Assembly (NCBI GenBank): GCA_963205265.1
Contig: CAUJJI010000105.1
Coordinates: 1 to 34,709, forward strand
DNA from: Pseudomonadota bacterium
Lineage (GTDB): Bacteria > Pseudomonadota > Alphaproteobacteria > Sphingomonadales > Sphingomonadaceae
DNA length: 34,709 nt
Reading direction: 5' to 3'
Made by a program: the position numbers and the translations under genes. Of this stretch, positions 25,439 through 34,709 are shown in pieces (within the stretch, counting starts at the first letter, position 1; each line of letters starts with the position of its first letter). The notes below the pieces were generated by a model. It was given only the letters and a program-made list of their open reading frames with translations, was not told where the DNA came from and did not search any database.

Positions 25439-26977
25439 GTGCGCTTCATCCTGGCCCTCCTGCTGGCGCTTTGCACGGCATTCCCCGCCCGCGCCGAGCC
25501 GGTCGACATCGCCGCCGCCTCGCGCAGCGTGGTGCGCGTCGTGCTGATCGGCAACGAGGGAGGAGAGCCGACGCTGGTCGGCCACGGCTCCGGTTTCGCC
25601 GTCGCGCCGGACGTCATCATGACCAACGCCCATGTCGTCGAGCCGGCGCGCGACGGCGGCGGCATCCGCATCGGCATCGTCCCCTCGCAAGGCAAGGGCG
25701 GCTGGTTCGGCCGCGTCATCGCCGTCGCGCCCACTGCCGACCTCGCACTCATCAGGTTGACCGAGCGCGGCTCGCTGCCGCCGGCGACGCTGTTCACCGG
25801 CGCGGTGGCCGACGGGTCGGACGTGGTCGCGGTCGGCTATCCCGGCAACGTCGACCTGGCCCAGGGCCTCAATGTCGGCGACATCGTCTCGCCGACCAGC
25901 CCGGTCAAGACGCGCGGCACGGTCTCGGCGGGGCGCTCGTCGAAGAATTTCGAGACGATCCTCCACACCGCCCCGGTCGGCGGCGGCAACAGCGGCGGCC
26001 CGCTGCTCGACACCTGCGGCAGAGTCATCGGCGTGAACAGCTTCGGCACGATCGCCGACCAGGGCGATTCCGAATTCTACTTTGCCGTCTCGACGCACGA
26101 GATGCTGCGCTTCCTGCGCGCATCGAACATCACACCGCAGATTACCGGGATCGGCTGCCGCAGCCTGGCGGACCTCCAGCGCGACGAGGCAGAGCGCCAG
26201 GCGGGTCAGAAGGTCCGCTCTGAAGAGCAGGCGCGCGCGCTCGAGGCGAAGCAGCGCGCCGCGCTCGAGCAGGCGGAGCGCGAAGCCCTGTTCGCAGTCA
26301 TCGCCTCGCGCGAGAACCGCCTGGCACTGGCCCTGGTGGCGCTGATGCTGGCGCTCGCCGCGGGTGGCGGCGGCTATCTGCTTCGCGAGCAGGGCCGACA
26401 GCGCGAAGCCCGGCTGGCGACGGCTGCGGCCGGGTTGCTGGTGCTGGGCGCCCTCGCCGCATGGCTGCTGCGGCCCGGCTTTGCGGAAGTCGCCTCGCGC
26501 GCCGCAGAAGCGGTCAAGGGCGCGGGCAAGGATGCCCGGGCAGAGGTTGCCGGCAAGGCGGCCGACGGCACCTTCCTGTGCACGCTCGACATGGCGCGCA
26601 GCCGCGTCACCGTTTCCGAGCCCGCGGACCTCGAGCTTGCCTGGGGCAGCGGCGGCTGCGCGAACGGCAAGCAGCAGTTCGGGCTCGGTGCCGACGGCTG
26701 GCGGCTGGTGACTGCGCCCGACGCGCAGGACAGCGTCGCCGTCGCCAGCTTCGATCCGGCAAGCGGCAGCTACCGGGCGGAGCGCTATTTCCTCGACTTC
26801 GACACCGCGGCAAAGCTGCGCGAGGAATACCGCAAGCTGCGCGCGCCAGCCTGCGGCGGGGGCGAGGAGCGCGCGCGCCAGCTGCGCGAGGCGCAGTCCG
26901 CGCTGACCGCCATGCTGCCCGAATCTCCCAACGAGCGGCTGGTCTACGACTGCCGTGCAGGGCAGCCTGCTCGCTGA
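25439..26977 (+). CDS. Membrane-anchored trypsin-like serine protease
   Basis: A 512-residue exported protein with a GTG start preceded by AAGGAGA. A signal peptide (MRFILALLLALCTAFPARA) leads into a chymotrypsin/HtrA-type protease domain with His65 (TNAHVV), Asp101 (TADLALI) and Ser185 (GGGNSGGP). No PDZ domain follows. Instead there is a charged, coiled-coil-like helix (about 243-290, rich in Glu, Arg, Gln and Ala), two hydrophobic segments (about 295-315 and 327-344), and a C-terminal domain of about 165 residues with four or more cysteines that I do not recognise. The protease should face the periplasm. A role in sensing or quality control is inference only. Confidence 0.85.
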   Translation: MRFILALLLALCTAFPARAEPVDIAAASRSVVRVVLIGNEGGEPTLVGHGSGFAVAPDVIMTNAHVVEPARDGGGIRIGIVPSQGKGGWFGRVIAVAPTADLALIRLTERGSLPPATLFTGAVADGSDVVAVGYPGNVDLAQGLNVGDIVSPTSPVKTRGTVSAGRSSKNFETILHTAPVGGGNSGGPLLDTCGRVIGVNSFGTIADQGDSEFYFAVSTHEMLRFLRASNITPQITGIGCRSLADLQRDEAERQAGQKVRSEEQARALEAKQRAALEQAEREALFAVIASRENRLALALVALMLALAAGGGGYLLREQGRQREARLATAAAGLLVLGALAAWLLRPGFAEVASRAAEAVKGAGKDARAEVAGKAADGTFLCTLDMARSRVTVSEPADLELAWGSGGCANGKQQFGLGADGWRLVTAPDAQDSVAVASFDPASGSYRAERYFLDFDTAAKLREEYRKLRAPACGGGEERARQLREAQSALTAMLPESPNERLVYDCRAGQPAR

Positions 26978-27037
26978 TCGCGCAGGGACCTTGCAAGGCC
27001 CGCGCAAGACGACTCGCAAGATGTTGTCACCCCCGCC

Positions 27038-27066
27038 TTGCATCGCAGCAAGATCGTCGCTATGCG
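27038..27066 (+). promoter_or_regulatory. Candidate atp operon promoter
   Basis: TTGCAT (27038-27043), 17 bases, then TATGCG (27061-27066), about 80 bp upstream of the atpH start codon in the 168-bp gap after the protease gene. A strong promoter is expected here. The match is moderate and chosen by eye. Confidence 0.33.
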
Positions 27067-27145
27067 CGCCCCCAATTCGGGCCGCCGTGCGAATTCTTTC
27101 GCGCGGCATTCATGCCTGCCCACCTGATGTGAGGAAACGACGCGC

Positions 27146-29258
<2,113 letters not shown>

Positions 29259-29276
29259 GTAGGTTAGGTAGAGGCT

Positions 29277-29366
29277 CGTCATCCCCGCGAAGGCGGGGAC
29301 CCATCTCCGGACCCCGCGTCGGGAGGCGAGCTTGATAGATGGGTTCCCGCCTTCGCGGGAATGACG
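29277..29366. repeat. REP-like inverted repeat inside the atp operon, family B
   Basis: The left arm 29277-29306 and right arm 29337-29366 are 30 bp each and complementary at all but two positions. Each begins or ends with CGTCATCCCCGCG or its complement and holds the hairpin core CCCGCGAAGGCGGG. The 30-bp loop between them is unrelated. In mRNA it would form a very stable stem between the atpA stop and the atpG start, whose ribosome site begins about 10 bp downstream. Confidence 0.9.
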
Positions 29367-29387
29367 AAAGTGGAGTAAGGCAAGAAC

Positions 29388-30269
29388 GTGGCCAGCCTCA
29401 AGGAACTCAAAGGTCGGATCAACTCGGTCAAGTCGACCCAGAAGATCACCAAGGCCAAGCAGATGGTCGCCGCGGCGAAGCTGCGCAAGGCGCAGGCTGC
29501 GGCCGAATCCGCCCGACCCTATGCCGGGCGCCTGGCCACGGTGATGGCGAGCCTTGCCGGCAAGGTTGGCGGCAAGGACAATGCCCCCAAGCTGCTCGCC
29601 GGCACCGGTGCCGACCAGATTCACCTGCTCGTCGTCGCCAACTCGGACAAGGGCCTCGCCGGCGCGTTCAACTCGAACATCGTCAAGGCCGCCAAGGCCA
29701 AGGCGGCAGAGCTGACCGCGCAGGGCAAGACGGTGATCTTCTACCTGGTCGGCCGCAAGGGCCGCGCGCCGATCCAGCGCGACTATCCCAAGGCGATCGC
29801 CAAGCACTTCGACACGACCATGGTGCGCGAGCCCGGCTATGCCGAGGCCGAGAAGATCGCCGCGGAGCTGCTCGAGATGTTCGAGGCCGGCAAGTTCGAC
29901 GTCGCCCACCTGTTCTACTCGAAGTTCCGCAGCGCCCTGCTGCAGGAGCCGACCGAGCAGCAGATCATCCCCGTCCCTGCCCCGAAGGTCGAAGCCGTTG
30001 GTGCGGGCGCCGGCGCCGCCGTGGAATACGAGCCCGACGAGGAAGAGATCCTTGCCGAGCTGCTGCCGCGCTACCTCAAGACCCAGCTGTTCGGCGCGCT
30101 GCTCGAGAACGCGGCGTCCGAACAGGGCGCGTCGATGACCGCCATGGACAACGCGACGCGCAACGCGGGCGAACTGATCAACAAGCTGACCATCCAGTAC
30201 AACCGCAGCCGCCAGGCCGCGATCACGACCGAGCTCATTGAAATCATCGCCGGCGCGGAAGCGCTGTAA
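29388..30269 (+). CDS. atpG: ATP synthase F1 gamma subunit
   Basis: The rotating central-stalk subunit, 293 residues. The N-terminal coiled coil ([20 protein letters not shown]) and the C-terminal helix ([38 protein letters not shown]) are typical. It starts at GTG 29388, after GGAGTAAGG. It is separated from atpA by a stable inverted repeat, unlike the other short gaps in the operon. Because only one gamma is needed per three alpha and three beta subunits, weaker expression here would make sense. Confidence 0.97.
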   Translation: MASLKELKGRINSVKSTQKITKAKQMVAAAKLRKAQAAAESARPYAGRLATVMASLAGKVGGKDNAPKLLAGTGADQIHLLVVANSDKGLAGAFNSNIVKAAKAKAAELTAQGKTVIFYLVGRKGRAPIQRDYPKAIAKHFDTTMVREPGYAEAEKIAAELLEMFEAGKFDVAHLFYSKFRSALLQEPTEQQIIPVPAPKVEAVGAGAGAAVEYEPDEEEILAELLPRYLKTQLFGALLENAASEQGASMTAMDNATRNAGELINKLTIQYNRSRQAAITTELIEIIAGAEAL

Positions 30270-31751
<1,482 letters not shown>

Positions 31752-31755
31752 TCCG

Positions 31756-32010
31756 ATGCTGCACTTCGAACTCGTCACCCCGGCCCGGCTCGTCCGGTCG
31801 GAAGAGGTCTACATGGTCGTCGTGCCGGGTGCCGAGGGCGATTTCGGCGTGCTCGAAGGCCATGCCCCGGTCATGTCGACCATCCGCGACGGTGCGGTGA
31901 AGGTCTACAAGACCGCGGGCGCCACGCCCGAGGACATCCAGATCCAGGGCGGTTTCGCCGAAGTCGGCGACAAGGGCCTGACCATCCTGGCGGAACACGT
32001 CGAGAGCTGA
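31756..32010 (+). CDS. atpC: ATP synthase F1 epsilon subunit, short form
   Basis: Only 84 residues, against about 139 in E. coli. The beta-sandwich domain that binds gamma and the c-ring is complete ([36 protein letters not shown] through [19 protein letters not shown]). The C-terminal helical hairpin that inhibits ATP hydrolysis in E. coli is missing. Its stop is clean, with no sign of a frameshift, so this appears to be the natural form. It starts 4 bp after atpD, with GAGGAA inside the atpD end as ribosome site. Confidence 0.94.
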   Translation: MLHFELVTPARLVRSEEVYMVVVPGAEGDFGVLEGHAPVMSTIRDGAVKVYKTAGATPEDIQIQGGFAEVGDKGLTILAEHVES

Positions 32011-32084
32011 GCCCCCCGCCCATCTTTCCGCTTTGGCAAGCAGCGCTCGCCGACTAACCATCTCCGCCTGAGGGGAAGGCTGCG

Positions 32085-33581
32085 GTGAGCACAAGCGAAC
32101 AGTTCGATCTCGCGGCACTGGTGGAGCGCGCCTTCGCCGCGCGCCGGGTCCAGCTGGCCTGGTTCCTCGCCGTCGCCCTGCTGACGCGCGCCTCGACGTT
32201 CGGCGATCCCAACTACCATAACGACGAGCTGCTGTTCTTCCTGGCCGGACAGCGGATGCACGACGGGCTGCTGCCCTATGTCGACATCTGGGATCGCAAG
32301 GGGCCGGGCCTGTTCCTGGTCTATTACCTGATCGCCGGCCTGTCGCGCTCGGTGCTGGCCTACCAGCTCGCCGCCTGCCTCTTCGCCGCGCTGACCGCCT
32401 TTGCCGCCAACCTGATCGCCGAGCGCGTCGCCGGGCGGCTGGGAGCGCTGCTGGCCGGCACGCTGTACCTGATCATGCTGCCGCTCTTCGCCGGCGGCGG
32501 CGGCCAGGCACCGGTCTTCTACAACCTCTTCGTCGCCCTTGCGGCGCTGACGGTCTTCGCCAGGCTGCCGCAGCTGCGCGCCGGCCGGATCGGCGCCGCG
32601 GAATTCGCCGCCATGGCGAGCGCCGGTTTCGCCATCACTTTCAAGCAGACCGCGGCTTGCGAAGGCGCCTTCCTCGGCTGCGTCGTCCTTTGGCAGCTGC
32701 ACCGTGGCGGCGTTACCGCCGCTCGGCTGCTGCGCCTCGGCGCCGGCCTGGCCGTGGCGGGAGCCGCGCCGATGCTGGCCTTTGCCGCGGGCTATGCGCT
32801 GCTCGGGCATTTCGGCGAGTTCTGGCATGCACTGGTCACGTCGAACCTCACCAAGACCTACGATCCCGGCAACGATGCCGCGCGGCGGATCGGGGCACTG
32901 GCCATCGTCGCCAGCCCGCTGCTGCTGCCCGCAGCGGCAGCCTTGCTCTTCCCGCTCCGTCGCGAGGGCCGCTCCCTCTCCCGCCCGCTGCTGGCCGGCT
33001 GGCTGGCCTCGGCGGTTGCGGGCGTTGCGCTGATACCCAACTTCATCGACCACTACATGCTGCCGCTGGTCTTGCCGCTGGCGGTCACGGCGGCGCCGGC
33101 GCTCGAGTGGCGCAAGCTGGGGCCGGCCTATGCGCTGTTCGCGGCGATCTTCGCGCTGGCGGCAGGCCCGTCGCTGAAATTCGCCGAGCGCCGCGCCTCG
33201 CGCGAGGCCATGGCGGCGATCGTCGCCGAGATCAGCGCCCGCGACCCGCAGCCGCGGCTGTTCGTCTACCAGGGACCGACTTATCTCTACGCCCTGCTGC
33301 GCTCCTATCCGCCGACCCCGCTGATCTTCCCCGTCCACCTGTTCCACCGGCCGGAGCGCAACACCAGCCATCTCGCCACCGCCGGCGAAGTCCGCAAGGT
33401 GCTCGCCTGGCGGCCGACGGTGGTCGTGCAATCCCACGCCTTCCCCCGCCGCCAGCTCAACCCCGAGACCGCGGCCCTGGTCGAAGCCTATCTCGGCCAT
33501 TGCCGGCTGTGGTTCACCCGCACGGTGATCGACTACTACGGCCCGCAGCAGATCGACATCTACGGGGACTGCCGGACCTAG
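32085..33581 (+). CDS. GT-C type membrane glycosyltransferase, ArnT/PMT-like
   Basis: A 498-residue polytopic membrane protein with roughly nine to eleven hydrophobic helices and a soluble C-terminal part. The first outer loop has YHNDELLFF with the acidic pair D47-E48, followed by DGLLPYVDIWDRKGPGLF, the pattern of dolichyl- or undecaprenyl-phosphate-sugar dependent GT-C enzymes (GT39/GT83-like). It probably moves a sugar from a lipid carrier onto lipid A, protein or a polymer on the periplasmic side. The acceptor is unknown. It starts at GTG 32085 after GAGGGGAAGG. It lies 74 bp after atpC but is probably unrelated in function. Confidence 0.8.
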   Translation: MSTSEQFDLAALVERAFAARRVQLAWFLAVALLTRASTFGDPNYHNDELLFFLAGQRMHDGLLPYVDIWDRKGPGLFLVYYLIAGLSRSVLAYQLAACLFAALTAFAANLIAERVAGRLGALLAGTLYLIMLPLFAGGGGQAPVFYNLFVALAALTVFARLPQLRAGRIGAAEFAAMASAGFAITFKQTAACEGAFLGCVVLWQLHRGGVTAARLLRLGAGLAVAGAAPMLAFAAGYALLGHFGEFWHALVTSNLTKTYDPGNDAARRIGALAIVASPLLLPAAAALLFPLRREGRSLSRPLLAGWLASAVAGVALIPNFIDHYMLPLVLPLAVTAAPALEWRKLGPAYALFAAIFALAAGPSLKFAERRASREAMAAIVAEISARDPQPRLFVYQGPTYLYALLRSYPPTPLIFPVHLFHRPERNTSHLATAGEVRKVLAWRPTVVVQSHAFPRRQLNPETAALVEAYLGHCRLWFTRTVIDYYGPQQIDIYGDCRT

Positions 33582-33627
33582 TCCGGGAGATCCTTCCCGG
33601 CACGGAGAGGATGTTGGTGCATGGAAG

Positions 33628-33957
33628 CTAGCGCCGCGCTCTGCGCCCAGCAGTGCGGGCGTGGAAGTCCGGCGGCTTGCCGGCGATCCAGCGCAGGAAG
33701 CTGGCGAGCGCCGGATGATCGCGCAGCGCCGCGGCGGAGCCCAGGCCGCGTTCCAGCTCGGCATTGCTGAAGCTGGCGTGGATCGCCCGGTGGCAGATCG
33801 GGTGCAGCGGCACCACTTCGCGTCCGCCGCGGCTCTTGGGCACCGGGTGATGCCACTCGACCCGGCGGCCGAGCGGACGCGCGCAGAGCCAGCAGTCGTG
33901 ATCGCTTCGCTTTTCCGCCGTCGGATTCAGGCGGGCATCGCGCGTCGCCAAAGCCAT
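33628..33957 (-). CDS. Small HNH endonuclease-like protein
   Basis: A 109-residue protein. Cysteines C22 and C25 (CWLC) and the block VEWHHPVPKSRGGREVVPLHPICHRAIH form a zinc-braced HNH fold, with H36-H37 as the metal/catalytic pair. The central Asn of the classical motif appears to be replaced (LHPICH). Such short free-standing HNH proteins are common in alphaproteobacteria and their DNA targets are unknown. A promoter-like pair sits 8-43 bp upstream of the ATG. It converges with the glycosyltransferase and diverges from cpaF. Confidence 0.82.
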   Translation of the reverse strand: MALATRDARLNPTAEKRSDHDCWLCARPLGRRVEWHHPVPKSRGGREVVPLHPICHRAIHASFSNAELERGLGSAAALRDHPALASFLRWIAGKPPDFHARTAGRRARR

Positions 33958-33971
33958 TTCTCCATTAGGAA

Positions 33972-34000
33972 GTTATCAAAGTTTCAACCTTATTATTCAA
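33972..34000 (-). promoter_or_regulatory. Candidate promoter of the HNH gene
   Basis: Minus-strand TTGAAT (34000-33995), 17 bases, then GATAAC (33977-33972) in the most AT-rich stretch of the window. Transcription would start only about 8 nt before the ATG at 33957, giving an almost leaderless mRNA. Confidence 0.38.
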
Positions 34001-34023
34001 TCAATCTCCGGCGTCGAAGCAAT

Positions 34024-34040
34024 CGGCGCCCGGGGCGCCG
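34024..34040. promoter_or_regulatory. GC-rich palindrome upstream of cpaF
   Basis: CGGCGCC-CGG-GGCGCCG is a perfect 7-bp inverted repeat 32 bp before the cpaF start. It could be a leader hairpin or a protein-binding site. Nothing more can be inferred. Confidence 0.35.
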
Positions 34041-34072
34041 TGGCTACGGCGGTCATAGGGGTTGATGGAAAT

Positions 34073-34709
34073 ATGAGCGCATTTGGGCGACGCAACGGGG
34101 TAGGTGGAATGGGTGCCGGCGCCCGTCCCGCATTCGGTGTCGCACGCCCGATGAAGGGCGGCGAGGCCGCGCGCGCCGGCGGCGACCAGTTCCCGCCGAT
34201 TCCATCGGGCGAAGTCGCCCCCGAACCCGAATTCCAGAGCCCGCGCGGCGGCGATGCCATGGCTCGCCTGGCCGATCGCGCCAATGCCGTCCACGAGACC
34301 AACGAGCAGGACGGCTTCGAAGCCTCGATCCATCGCATCAAGGAGCAGGTGCTGCCGCGCCTGCTCGAGCGCGTCGACCCGGAAGCGGCGGCGACGCTGA
34401 CCAAGGACGAGCTGTCCGAGGAATTCCGGCCGATCATCATGGAGGTTCTGGCCGAGCTCAAGATCACCTTCAACCGGCGCGAGCAGTTCGCGCTGGAAAA
34501 GGTGCTGATCGACGAGCTGCTCGGGTTCGGGCCGCTGGAAGAGCTGCTGCAGGACCCGGACGTGTCCGACATCATGGTCAACGGGCCGATCCAGACCTAC
34601 ATCGAAAAGAAGGGCAAGCTGCAGCTTTCGACGGTCAAGTTCCGCGACGAATCGCACCTGTTCCAGATCGCCCAGCGCATCGTCAACCAGGTCGGCCGCC
34701 GCGTCGACC
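34073..34709 (+). CDS. cpaF: Tad/Flp pilus assembly ATPase CpaF, N-terminal part
   Basis: The first 212 codons of a gene cut by the window edge. It begins MSAFGRRNGVGGMGAGARP, a disordered low-complexity leader, then a helical N-terminal domain (VLPRLLERVDPEAAATLTKDELSEEFRPIIMEVL) and the start of the CpaF core: LIDELLGFGPLEELLQDPDVSDIMVNGP and QIAQRIVNQVGRRVD. These are hallmarks of the type II/IV secretion ATPase family, CpaF/TadA branch, which powers Flp pilus assembly. Walker motifs lie beyond the window. The ATG at 34073 follows ATGGAAAT, a weak ribosome site. Confidence 0.9.
   Translation, partial: MSAFGRRNGVGGMGAGARPAFGVARPMKGGEAARAGGDQFPPIPSGEVAPEPEFQSPRGGDAMARLADRANAVHETNEQDGFEASIHRIKEQVLPRLLERVDPEAAATLTKDELSEEFRPIIMEVLAELKITFNRREQFALEKVLIDELLGFGPLEELLQDPDVSDIMVNGPIQTYIEKKGKLQLSTVKFRDESHLFQIAQRIVNQVGRRVD

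Overview
The window is high-GC, densely coded DNA from an alphaproteobacterium, most likely a member of the Sphingomonadales. This is an inference from gene content and order: a class I lysyl-tRNA synthetase, the rpmF-plsX-fabH-ihfA-merR block, a CobT-type cobaltochelatase subunit, an F1 ATPase operon ordered atpH-A-G-D-C with a very short epsilon subunit, and a CpaF start at the right edge. No database comparison was possible.

Left part (1-8.5 kb): a 2OG-Fe(II) prolyl hydroxylase overlaps a secreted DUF885 metallohydrolase. A convergent lysS follows, then a spacer of about 316 bp filled by a palindromic repeat, then a DinG/XPD-like Fe-S helicase and a SixA-like phosphatase. The lipid and ribosome block rpmF-plsX-fabH-ihfA-merR runs on the minus strand (7.8-10.8 kb) with one-base and four-base translational overlaps.

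Middle (11-21 kb): a MAPEG membrane protein, a glyoxalase II-like metallo-hydrolase, and an S24 self-cleaving repressor divergent from two tiny overlapping genes. Next come an acetolactate-synthase-like TPP enzyme, a DUF3828-like protein translationally coupled to a D-2-hydroxyacid dehydrogenase, cysS, cobT and a transaldolase of the small TalC type. CysS carries a 126-bp palindromic repeat inserted in frame.

Right part (21-34.7 kb): a Tat-exported DUF4197 protein, priA, ada, a membrane-anchored trypsin-like protease, the atpHAGDC operon (interrupted by a REP-like inverted repeat between atpA and atpG), a GT-C type membrane glycosyltransferase, a small HNH protein, and the first 212 codons of cpaF.

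Most genes are housekeeping. The least ordinary content is repetitive. One palindromic family (arms containing CCTCCCCGG and GGAGGGGGACC) occupies intergenic spacers and also sits inside cysS. A second REP-like family (hairpin core close to CCCGCGAAGGCGGG) sits in several spacers. No tRNA, rRNA, CRISPR array, insertion sequence or prophage was seen.
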